Assembly: GCA_006503535.1 (NCBI GenBank)
Contig: QYRS01000013.1
Coordinates: 1,612,001-1,676,000, forward strand
Length of the DNA stretch: 64,000 nucleotides
Direction of reading: 5' to 3'
Origin: Arthrinium phaeospermum
Taxonomy: Eukaryota > Ascomycota > Sordariomycetes > Amphisphaeriales > Apiosporaceae
This document shows, piece after piece, positions 20,834 to 30,109 of this stretch (position 1 is the first letter of the stretch; every line of letters starts with the position of its first letter). The position numbers and the translations under genes were made by a program. The notes below the pieces were generated by a model. That model saw only the letters and a program-made list of their open reading frames with translations. It searched no databases and was not told where the DNA came from.

Positions 20834-23800
20834 TTAGATTGGCTCGTCCCGCGGCTCAATCAGAACCTCGTTAACAGAAACATGCTCTGGTTGCTTCAAT
20901 GCAAACACAATCGCGTTGGCCACATTCTCGGGTTCCAGGACCTTGGCGCCAGATGGTTCACCGAACTGCTTAAGAGCCTCTGCGTCAGTCGACATGCCCA
21001 AGAGGTCGGTCGCGACGTTGCCGGGCTGCATGCTGGTGACTCGTAGACCGCTACCAGCAGTCTCCAGCCGAAGACTCTGGAGTGTGGCTTCGACGAAGAA
21101 CTTGCTAGCAGAATAAACGCCGAGGCCAGGGAAGACCTTTCGGCCCGCGTCGGACGAGATTGCAACAATGTGACCTTTGCCCCTTGAGAGCATACCTGGT
21201 ACAGTGGAAGACAGGCAGTGGAGAAGGCCCTTGCAGTTGACATCAACTGTACGGTCCCATTCCTCGGTCTGAATGTTCTTCATCATCGTGAAGTACATGA
21301 CGCCAGCGCAGCTGACGAGGATATCGACAGGACCAAGCTCTTCAGTAGCGGTACGCAGAAGTGACTCGACCTGCGCCTTGTCCGTCACATCGGTCTTATG
21401 GACGAGCACTTTACCACCTACACCAGCAAGCTTAGCCTTCAAGGTCTCGAGTGCCTCGGTGCGGCGTGCAGCGATAGCAACATGTGCACCTTCCCTAGCC
21501 AGAGCGGTGGCAACTGCGGCCCCGATACCGGAACTAGCTCCGGTAACAACAGCGACACGGCCGGAAAGAGGGCCCTTGGGCTTCGCTTGGGCTATTGGCC
21601 CCCCTTGGCGGGGTGCATGAGACAACCAACCGCGAGCATACCAGTCCCGGCAATAGGTCTCGAGAAGCGCGCAGTCAATCTTGGGTCGTTGGAGTCCATA
21701 AATGTCCAGGACCTTCTGGGTCTTTGCATCATTCAGAACCGTGACGGCCTCCAAGAAGTCAACGGTTGGCATACCCCGACGTAAAATGCCCGCTGTAAAC
21801 GAGTCGTCGCCGCTCGTGCCAGGAGCACCTCTCTTTTCGTTCCAGAGTGCCAGCCATTCGTCCCATCCTAGCAGATCCGTGGGGTATCCAAGACTAGTCA
21901 GGTCGCCAAGGAGGTTGGTGGCTGTCACGGGCTTGGGGTCTCCGATATGGAAGATGCGCTGCTCCGTATCTACGTGGTTGGCCAGTGTAACGACTGCCTG
22001 CGTGACGAAATCGACAGGCGTCATCTCCGCCAGCCAGCCGGGGATTTCAGGGGCGTATCCGACATGAATCGACTCAACAAACAGGGCAGTGAGCAGGTCA
22101 TAGGTGTTGGTGGATCCCAAGACACTGTGGCCACTGATGGTACCGGGTCTGTAGATTCTGACAGGCAACCCGCGCTGACCGGCCTCCAGAACAAGCTGCT
22201 CGGCTACCCACTTTGTCTGGCCATAGCCATCGACCAGCTTTTCGGGCACCGAGTCTGCATCGATAATTGTGTCCTCGCTCCAGCCTTCGGATGACGGAGG
22301 CAGGACGCCGTTTGTGGAGATGTAGTGCACCGTTGCACCACTTCGACCCGCTAGGCGAAGTATCTCCTTTGTGCCACCCACGTTGGCTCCACGCATGGCA
22401 GCATAGGGGTAGACAAGATTGACTGTAGCGCCCGAATGGACAATAACGTCGAGCTGGGAAGTCAATCCCTCGAAGTCCTCCTCCGACAGACCCAGTCGCT
22501 TTCTGCCAAGGTTGCCAGGCACGACGTCAATCCGATCCAGAATTGACGGCTCCCAGATTCCCAAGTCTAAGAGGTTCTTGCGGATGCGTGCCATTCCGGC
22601 AGAACGAGAGGTGGATTGCGCCGGCTGGGTAAATCGCACGAGGCAAAGAATACGTGCCGAGGTTGACCTGATCAGCTCTGTCAACAGGAAGGCACCGAGG
22701 TAGCCAGTAACACCTGTGAGGAGGATCGTCTTGGCGTCCTTCAGTGAGCACATTGAAGTATTTGTGGGCTTGATGTCCTCGGGAAGGGCGGAATCGGCGC
22801 GCAATACGGCGGGAAGGTCGGCCTGCACCTTCGCTGTGTGGCCGTCACGTGCGTTTCGCACGACTTCCAGATGGCCTTCGAGAGTTGGGTTCCCAGCCAA
22901 ACGTGCCAGGGGCACTGGAAAGCCGAAGTTGTCGGTCAAGCGACGAGCCAGATCGGCAAGGGCCAGAGAGTGGCCTCCAAGGTCAAAGAAGTCATGCTCC
23001 TGTGTGATTACGTTGATCGGGAGACTTAAGGAAGTGGCCCACGCCTTGGTGATGGCCTCTATCTTGATCTCTCTGTCCTTTTCTGTCTGTTGACCGTTTC
23101 CATTAGGCGACTTGGTGCCAGTGGGACCAGGTAGTCTCTTCAGGTCGACCTTGCCGGAGACTTGGTGGGTAGGCAGCTCACTAAGCTCAACCCACAGAGC
23201 CGGGATCATGTAGTGAGCCAGATATGCCGACAGGGTCTTTCGAGCTACTGGACTGTAGCCAGACTCTTCCACCACAGGGATGACTCGCTCTCCCGGCTCC
23301 TCCTTGTCTCGGACAAAGTACGCGACGAGCTGACGGCGTAAGCCTTCACCGTACGAGATGACTGCGCAGTGGCGAACAGCCAACTGTCTCATAATGATGC
23401 TTTCGACGGCGCCTGGCTGCACGCTGTAGCCGCGGACCTTGATCATGGCTCCAACACGACCCGTGACCTCCATAAGACCAGATGGAAGCATTCTTGCCAG
23501 ATCACCAGTTCTGTACATACGTGCGCCTGGCGTTTTATCAAAGCTATCAGCGAGGAAAGACTTGGCCGTCGTCTCAGGGAGGTTGAGATATTCGCGGGCC
23601 AGTAGGTTACCGCCAAGGAACAACTCGCCACTCGAGCCATCCTCAATCTTGTTGAAGTTCTCGTCAAGGATGTAGGTATGCTGGGGATCCATGGGAGGTC
23701 CCACTGGGCAGATTGTTGACTCATCCGTGAGCATTTCCTTGATATCGCCACAGGCGATTTCATGAGTCTCACTTGCACTGTAACAGTTGAGCAACCGCGT

Positions 23801-24688
23801 GTTCGGCAGGGCGGCGAGGGCTCTCTTGGCAAGGTCGGCGGTGACAACCTCGCCGTTGAGCCAAAGCCTGCGCAGATCTGGCAAACGAGCGCCAAGTTTC
23901 GAGTGTCTGGATAAAACAGTGGCTAAGAGAGTCGGTGTCATGAGAGTCTCGGTGATCTTTTGGGAAGCGAGTAAGTCAACAAGAGCCTCCGGGTCGTAGC
24001 TGGTCTCGTCAGGGACAGTAACAACCGTAGCACCTCTCAGGAGCGGGCGCAAGATCTCCCAAATAAAGAACACATTGCACGCCACGCGGTCTCCTGGGTG
24101 CAGATCGCTCAAGTGGAAACGCTGGTCGTACGATTGGACTGAGGCTCTGTGAGGATTCGCGATACCCTTGGGACGGCCCGTGGTACCGGAAGTGTAACAC
24201 ACGAAAGCGAGACGATCAAGGTCGTCATCGGAGGGCAGCGGCGAAAGCTCTTTGGACTGTCCCTCGGGCCCAGAAGTGCCATTGGTATGGGCCTTGGCCT
24301 CGTCCAGCAGAATGAGCGGAATCTCGGGCTTGATTGAGCCAGCATAGGCTCGATGAGTAACCACGACAGCAGGACTGGCATCGTCGATAACGTCAGCAAG
24401 GAGACCAGGGGGGTATGCAAGCTCCAAGACAAGGAAGGCTCCGCCAGCACGCAGAGCCGCCAGGCAGGCGATAATATAGTCTGCACTGCGGCCCAGGAGC
24501 ACACCAACAAGGTCATCGCGCCCAACTCCGAGATGGCGTAGACGGTCAGCTAGGACACTGGTCTCATGTTCCAGCTCGGCATAGGTCCATTTTTTGGACT
24601 CATCCTCCAGTGCGAGGGCGTCAGGGGTAGCAGCTGCCTGTTGGCGAAACAGCGCCGACAGGTCTTTGGTGATGTCGAGGATAGGCAT
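20834..24688 (-). CDS. ATRR-type glycine betaine reductase (A-T-R1-R2), 1284 aa, no intron
   Basis: NRPS-like carboxylate reductase whose order matches the Aspergillus nidulans choline-regenerating enzyme ATRR, which reduces glycine betaine through its aldehyde to choline using ATP and NADPH. The adenylation domain (residues 1 to about 530) has YTSGTTGRPKGIANPH near 166, NCYSASETHE, and YRTGDLARMLPSG with the lysine of GAMIKVRG. The thiolation domain has DFFDLGGHSLAL, the pantetheine serine near residue 573. R1 is a thioester reductase (LLTGVTGYLGAFLL near 656; catalytic YGQTK). R2 is a short-chain dehydrogenase (VVTGASSGIGAAVA near 1047; SCAGVMYF; catalytic YSASK near 1193). No condensation domain is present. 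The start at 24688 (MPILDI) is the first ATG; longer frames need a GTG. Betaine specificity is inferred from architecture, not from checked pocket residues. Confidence 0.9.
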   Translation of the reverse strand: MPILDITKDLSALFRQQAAATPDALALEDESKKWTYAELEHETSVLADRLRHLGVGRDDLVGVLLGRSADYIIACLAALRAGGAFLVLELAYPPGLLADVIDDASPAVVVTHRAYAGSIKPEIPLILLDEAKAHTNGTSGPEGQSKELSPLPSDDDLDRLAFVCYTSGTTGRPKGIANPHRASVQSYDQRFHLSDLHPGDRVACNVFFIWEILRPLLRGATVVTVPDETSYDPEALVDLLASQKITETLMTPTLLATVLSRHSKLGARLPDLRRLWLNGEVVTADLAKRALAALPNTRLLNCYSASETHEIACGDIKEMLTDESTICPVGPPMDPQHTYILDENFNKIEDGSSGELFLGGNLLAREYLNLPETTAKSFLADSFDKTPGARMYRTGDLARMLPSGLMEVTGRVGAMIKVRGYSVQPGAVESIIMRQLAVRHCAVISYGEGLRRQLVAYFVRDKEEPGERVIPVVEESGYSPVARKTLSAYLAHYMIPALWVELSELPTHQVSGKVDLKRLPGPTGTKSPNGNGQQTEKDREIKIEAITKAWATSLSLPINVITQEHDFFDLGGHSLALADLARRLTDNFGFPVPLARLAGNPTLEGHLEVVRNARDGHTAKVQADLPAVLRADSALPEDIKPTNTSMCSLKDAKTILLTGVTGYLGAFLLTELIRSTSARILCLVRFTQPAQSTSRSAGMARIRKNLLDLGIWEPSILDRIDVVPGNLGRKRLGLSEEDFEGLTSQLDVIVHSGATVNLVYPYAAMRGANVGGTKEILRLAGRSGATVHYISTNGVLPPSSEGWSEDTIIDADSVPEKLVDGYGQTKWVAEQLVLEAGQRGLPVRIYRPGTISGHSVLGSTNTYDLLTALFVESIHVGYAPEIPGWLAEMTPVDFVTQAVVTLANHVDTEQRIFHIGDPKPVTATNLLGDLTSLGYPTDLLGWDEWLALWNEKRGAPGTSGDDSFTAGILRRGMPTVDFLEAVTVLNDAKTQKVLDIYGLQRPKIDCALLETYCRDWYARGWLSHAPRQGGPIAQAKPKGPLSGRVAVVTGASSGIGAAVATALAREGAHVAIAARRTEALETLKAKLAGVGGKVLVHKTDVTDKAQVESLLRTATEELGPVDILVSCAGVMYFTMMKNIQTEEWDRTVDVNCKGLLHCLSSTVPGMLSRGKGHIVAISSDAGRKVFPGLGVYSASKFFVEATLQSLRLETAGSGLRVTSMQPGNVATDLLGMSTDAEALKQFGEPSGAKVLEPENVANAIVFALKQPEHVSVNEVLIEPRDEPI

Positions 24689-26131
24689 GGCTCCGTCGGA
24701 AGGCAGATTGAGGAAAGAGGGATTCAAAACGGGCACCGAATTGCCGAGGGGAAGGTTCAGCCTCTCTTATTGCATGCAAGAGTTTTGCTCGCCGTACCAG
24801 GATCCCACGATATCCCACGTGGCTTGCTCAGGTCCCGGTAAACCCCCCAAAGTCGTGTCAAATCTGAAGCCGATATGCTGAACAAACAACAGCAACGAAT
24901 GGATGGCTAGATTGGAAATTGCCTCTCCGCGTCAGAAAAATCATCTACAGACACTGAGAAGACAAGAGGGACAACAGAAGAGGACAACACTCATACCGTG
25001 TGGTCGGGTGCTGGAGATTCTTCGAGATTCTTCGCTTGCCGCTAGTACAACTTGGGAAATCGACCTTTCCGCCAGCCGGAGGCTCAACTTTCAAGGCAGG
25101 CAGGAGGAACCCTCTTCAAGTTTTATATGGGGTAGATCGCAACCGGAGGCAGGTCAAACGTTCCTAGTGTTGCGACTTTGACGTCAGGAAACAGAGCTCT
25201 CCTATGTTATATCCATTTGATGGCAGGTATGACTCGGGTTTGGGCAGGTACGAATATGGTGTGTACGTCGGGACCTGAAGTATCACTCACCAAGTATGTA
25301 AAGTATGTATGTACATGTACTGACTGATGGCAGCAGGTATGGCGTCCTGTCCAACCTTACCTAGTGACGTTTGACAGGCACAATCTGGGGAAAAGTTGCA
25401 CCTTCCCCCAGGCGAGACATTTCGAGGTGTCCCACGCTGTGTGGGCTAGGGCAGTGGGCAGTGGGCAGCTCCAATCATTCGGGCAACATGCCTTGTCTAA
25501 GCGAAGCCCGCGATCAACGGTGAGTACTATCCGTTATCCAACAACTGGATCCGCCGACGGCCGGAGCGGGCTGGGTTCCATTAGTGGGTGCCGTAAACGT
25601 AAGCTAGCCCTCTTGGCATGGGTCGTAGGGCAGTGAGGAGTGAGGTACTTGCTGGGCTGGGTTGGCCTGCATCGGCATCAAGATGATGATGCATGTGCTT
25701 GTCCCTCCACCCCTGCGTCATCGTTCTAGCATCATCCCACATTGTACATCAATAGGAGCAGAGGGTGTGGGAAGCAATGCCTAGGTAATGTTGTGATTGG
25801 GAGATAGGAAGTTATGATGTACGTAAGGTATAGAGAATTCTCGGAACATCGTAGCATAAGAGGCTGAGTCCTGCCGATGTTCATTGGTCCCGACCTGCTG
25901 TTAGTTTGCACTATCGAATGATGGGCAGATCGGGATCTTTTCAACCCCTCCTCCAGAGTCCAGTTCTCCCTCCCCTCTCATCAATTGCCCCACGTTGAAG
26001 GCCTTATCTCTGTGTATTACATAGCACCAGCTTCAATCTTACATACCAACCAGGAATCGTGAAAACAACCCAGAATAAAGCGGCGTTCAATAATGGAACG
26101 TGCCAACCTATGCCAGCGCTGGCTATAGCTC
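24689..26131. other. Intergenic, about 1.4 kb, upstream of the ATRR-type gene
   Basis: Long 5' region. It holds several TACCT/AGGTA elements (for example CTTACCTAGTG near 25357 and CCTAGGTAATG near 25781) and a GTATG-rich segment at 25293-25320. No coding gene is recognised. The length suggests an extended regulatory region. Confidence 0.5.
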
Positions 26132-26743
26132 TCAAAGGGCTTTCAGGTACACCCAATCATTCTGGCGAAGTGTGCCCAGCCAGAACCTGGTCTCGCCCGC
26201 TTTCCCGTAGCCAAGGCGCTCATATAACCTGTGTGCATTGAGGTTCTCCTCCCACACCGTCAGCCATATCTGCTTGAAGCCCTCGGCGCGGGCTCTTTCC
26301 TCGAGGGCACAGATAAGCCGGGTGCCGACGCCCTTTCCGTGCATGGAGGGGTCGACGTAGAGCTTTTGCAAGCAGCAACTCTGTGCTGCCTCTCCGCCCA
26401 AGCAGGCGTCGGTCTGCCCACGCACGAGCTGGATGATACCGACGACGGCATCGTTGTCCTCGGTTCGGGCGACGAGAGTAAGCTTGACCGGGTCCTTGAG
26501 CTCTGCAATCATGGCGGAAGCCGAGTAATTCGCAGCCATGAATGCTTCAAGGTCAGCATCAGGTACAGATTGGCCACTCATACTGTCGAACGATCGCGCG
26601 CCTACGTCTGCCATGGCGTTGGCGTCCTCGATTGACGCACTTTCAACTTTGATGTTGTGTGGCGGGTTCTCGACAGAACTTGATTGTCTGATGGTCATTT
26701 TCGAACAACTCACGTCGGCGACCGCGTCTAATGATACCGTCAT
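26132..26743 (-). CDS. GNAT family N-acetyltransferase, 203 aa
   Basis: Single-exon acetyl-CoA-dependent transferase. The acetyl-CoA pyrophosphate loop is visible as HGKGVGTRL following the strand LQKLYVDPSM, then the helix ICALEERARAEG and motif B (IWLTVWEENLNAHRLYERLGY). Before these, VVGIIQLVRG forms the usual beta strand. The start ATG at 26743 has a strong context (CCACCATGA) and gives about 35 residues ahead of the GNAT fold; a second in-frame ATG is 15 codons further on. Substrate cannot be predicted: members acetylate amines, antibiotics, polyamines or protein N-termini. It lies upstream of the ATRR-type gene on the same strand, 1.4 kb away, with no evidence of joint regulation. Confidence 0.88.
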   Translation of the reverse strand: MTVSLDAVADVSCSKMTIRQSSSVENPPHNIKVESASIEDANAMADVGARSFDSMSGQSVPDADLEAFMAANYSASAMIAELKDPVKLTLVARTEDNDAVVGIIQLVRGQTDACLGGEAAQSCCLQKLYVDPSMHGKGVGTRLICALEERARAEGFKQIWLTVWEENLNAHRLYERLGYGKAGETRFWLGTLRQNDWVYLKAL

Positions 26744-27527
26744 GGTGGTTGATCAGAATAAATGGGACGAAACTAGTGTAGGGAGGGAAGAGCCTCGGAT
26801 TTGCGTTTCTAGTAGAGTCGCTTGAATGGACATATGAGCATGCTCGATCTCCATCGATGTCACTAGGTTAGATTAAACATATGGAAGATCTAAACTTTTC
26901 AACGGGAAGCGATCTTTTACAGTGCAGAGCGTCAATTGACTCCTTCGTCTGTTTCTAATTTGACAATTGGCGCCCTGTTGCGCCCTACGTGTGTCGAAGT
27001 TCCGGTTGCCGCTCGTTTAGCTTGGCGGCACGCTTCGCTCGAGAGGATTCCTTATCCAAACCCTCGAGAGGCCTGCGACAAAATAGCTCGAGTTCAATGT
27101 TAATATCGTAATGACCGGGCAGGCGTCAACCATCAATTGGTGTTTAACGTACAAATTGGAATTCAGAATAAGGCCTGGTCTCGGAGCTCATGGTTTTGAG
27201 CTCTCAACTGCAGATATTGTCGTCAATTCGTTTCGAATGTCCGATTTCTGGACCGCTAGGCGTCTTTACAGCAAATGAGTATTCATGTTATGGCATATCA
27301 CCCAGGCTGCAGCAATATTTCATTCAACAGTAAAAAGAGAGCATCATATATGCTTTATTAACTAGAGACGATTTCTTTGCGGCGAACATGTTACCGATCG
27401 ATGTCCACGAGTGCCTGAGTGCCTAATCTCTCGTTCATATCATTCCTCTTGTGGCTCAGCAAATGCCAAACAACAGCACAAATCGCAATTAACAATAGGC
27501 TGGTTTCTCCCCACGAGTTCCCGATGC
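26744..27527. other. Intergenic, about 780 bases
   Basis: 5' flank of the GNAT gene and 3' flank of the orphan gene. Only short frames; nothing is recognised. Confidence 0.5.
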
Positions 27528-28464
27528 TTAGCAGGAAGTGCCGGGGCGGTGCTCAGAGGGGTGATGGCCACACGCGCATCGGCAGTCCGGCAAGCCTGGG
27601 TTGTAGGCATCGCTTGCTGCGCCAGAGTCGCGGACAGCTACGACCAGCCAGGGAGCTAGACAGAACATGTTAGCCGGGGTCTGCGAGCGACATGATGACA
27701 AGACTTACAATCGTAATCCTCGCACATCTTCATAGCAAGGATGTCCCACTTTCGTGACGAAATCTCCTCTTTGGCTCTCAGGCCATCGGTGTTGGCAGTG
27801 CAGTCTCTCAGGATCATGGCATCCCAAGGGTGATCAGGGCAGGTATCACGCGGGCCACGGAAGATGCGCACATTCTCTGCTCGGGTTGACAGGAAGCCCC
27901 AATCGCTTCCTGAACTAGGTGGAGCGGTAATGTTGACATTCACTGCGAATTATCGTCGTCAACAAATACGAAGTAGTCAAGAAACGTCAGTGTACATACC
28001 CAGAGTGTAGCTCAAGTCGCCGACAGCACCATTGGCGGCACCAGACTCGAATCCAACGAGATTGCCACCCATTTGGGCGACAATGTCCATGCAGGTCTGG
28101 TTGTTCTCGACGGTCCAGTCCGACTAAGTTACAGTTAGAGAAGCCGATCGAGTGGTCATGGTGGCAGACGCAAGGTAGGAGTAGACGGCTTACCTGGTAG
28201 AACTCGAGATCTCCAGCCTTACGGTAGTACTGTAGAACGTGGTGGTCAGCTATAAAGTGAGAAAGACATACACTAGACCATCCATACCAGCTTGCGAACG
28301 AAGCTCCTGCTGCCGTGGGCAACAAACGAGACAGGATTGGCGTTGATAAGTTGCTCGTCGCGTACTTCAATGGGACCATGGCGAAGCCAGTCCATGGGCC
28401 GGACTCGCATCATGAGGAGCGCAGCCTCATGCTTCTTGGAGGTCATGCCGATACCACTAGACAT
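27528..28464 (-). CDS. Orphan protein, 232 aa, five exons
   Basis: I do not recognise this protein. Five exons join with consistent phases: 28464-28288, 28229-28194 (36 nt), 28123-28000, 27942-27709 and 27655-27528. Donors are GTATGG, GTAAGC, GTATGT and GTAAGT, and the intron ends are CAG or TAG. The multi-intron structure with every phase preserved is the main evidence that it is real. The product has a Met/Arg-rich start (MSSGIGMTSKKHEAALLMMR), a central segment with Trp, Asn and Cys (SDWTVENNQTCMDIVAQMGG), the block RIFRGPRDTCPDHPWDAMIL, and a Cys-rich end (DCRCACGHHP). No signal peptide or membrane span is seen. The last acceptor is the least certain point. Confidence 0.6.
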
Positions 28465-30109
28465 CTTGGATGGGGTAGGTTGACCTCGGGTTCGTTGTCT
28501 TGCTTGATGTGTGTCTCGAAATATCGAAGGAAGTTGTGAGGTGTGAGAGGTGGTAGACGGTGCCAGTCAAACGGTGAGTTTGGGGTGGGAGGATCAGACT
28601 GAATGGGAGTGGTTCAGTGTGTTCTTAAATAAGTCCAGTAAAGACCAAATTATGGCAGCCTGCAGGAGGTTGATTAATCGATTTAGTGTATGGTTGTCAG
28701 GGTATCAGGTGTATTGGTGCCTGAGCTTTTGGCCGTTTGCATACCTACCTCTCCCCGTCTTTCGTCAACCTAAGTTGTCACATTGATGGCCGTTGCTTCC
28801 CAACTTCCATAAATTGGATGTTGATAAGTAAGTACCCTAGGTAATGCGAAAGTCCAAACTCCAGATACCTATTCAGTTGCTGAGCTGCTATAGTCCATGT
28901 CTACCTGAGGCAATTACCTACATAATGTACATGTACCTAATGTTTGCTCCTTCCCTCTGGGGTTTTCAAAAAACGAGCCAGATCCCTGAGCCGCTGCAGA
29001 TGAGGCAGGCAAGTACCTTAAATTCGTGCGTTGATGTGCATTGATCGGTGCCTACCTACCTACTTTACTTGTCAAAGTTAGGTGCGGCCTGCAAGCCTCA
29101 AATGGGACATGTAATATTCCTTGGAGCAGAGGGATAAGCTGCTGATGTTATGCGGATCAGGTACAATAGGTATGATGTATGTCGAGTCATACGAAAGGTA
29201 GCCCAGGCCTCCAATGTTCTTCGGTGCCGTTGGGCAGTTAGAAGGGTTGAAAGACTAGGTACCTACTATGTAGCATGGTTTATTGGCGTTGATGTTTGAA
29301 GAGGAAAGAGCGAGGGATAGAAACTTAGTCAACACGCGTTTGCATTGCTCACATTTTCCAAGTGAAGCCGTGGTTTCCGCCAGCTTGGCTCCAGAAGATC
29401 GAGCTATACACGTGCCTTAGCTGTTAAAAACGCATGACAGCGTCTTCTACAAGAGACCCAGTAAGGCTGGGATAGGTCTATATGAAGTGCACAGTTTATT
29501 CTAAGGAGCTCGAATTGGGTTGTTTGGGTCACGGCAACGGCTTCCGAAGCAGGGCTTAGACTAAGTCACTGAGACAAGGGAGCTCAGATATCAAGTGAAT
29601 TAGTGGAGTGAGGTGACCAGCTACCATAATTACAGATGCACATAGAAATTATCTTGCAGTCACTCACTTGATAATGAATGTCGTGGTCCAGCAGCTTAGG
29701 TAAGCCGAAACCCCATGATTCCATTTCCGGGATCTGAACACACCTGCATGTTTTGTATAATTCGGCCCGTAATACAAACTGAAGCCGAAAATCTGGCCCC
29801 GGTGGGTTTTGAGGCAGGCAAAGAGCACCTAAGGTTTTGGGTGCAAGGTCAGGATCGTCTAGGTTGAGAGCGATATCGGGATCGGCTTGTATACCAAGCA
29901 ATTGACGCCCATTCGGGGTCATATGCGGTTGGAGATCGGGTAGCGAATCGGACATATGCGTAGTTGACACACTATCTCCACCCACCTCGCTAGGAACGAG
30001 ACCGGAGATGGTCCGATGACCCCAACTGGCTCCCAAGTGCCTTCGCATCTAATACAATTCAAATCAACATCACCAGGCACTGATCGATGCATTGATTAGG
30101 ATCCATGAC
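28465..30109. other. Divergent intergenic region, about 1.6 kb
   Basis: Lies between the orphan gene (-) and the HemL-like gene (+) and holds both promoters. It is unusually dense in TACCTA/TAGGTA motifs (near 28741, 28910-28940, 29050-29066 and 29255-29265). A weak ORF is listed separately at 29584-30048. Confidence 0.5.
29584..30048 (-). CDS. Doubtful ORF, 154 aa, possible exon of an unknown gene
   Basis: An ATG-started frame with no recognised family. The last part reads through a consensus donor (GTGAGT after the codons for DIHYQ), so the real product, if any, would be spliced. I could not find a convincing downstream exon. Its start is only 61 bases from the start of the HemL-like gene on the other strand, so it would overlap that promoter. 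Probably not a gene, but long enough to record. Confidence 0.2.
   Translation of the reverse strand: MRRHLGASWGHRTISGLVPSEVGGDSVSTTHMSDSLPDLQPHMTPNGRQLLGIQADPDIALNLDDPDLAPKTLGALCLPQNPPGPDFRLQFVLRAELYKTCRCVQIPEMESWGFGLPKLLDHDIHYQVSDCKIISMCICNYGSWSPHSTNSLDI

Noticed and set aside
24689..24736. Sixteen extra N-terminal residues for the ATRR-type enzyme
   Set aside because: They begin at GTG, not ATG, and precede the usual start of the adenylation domain.
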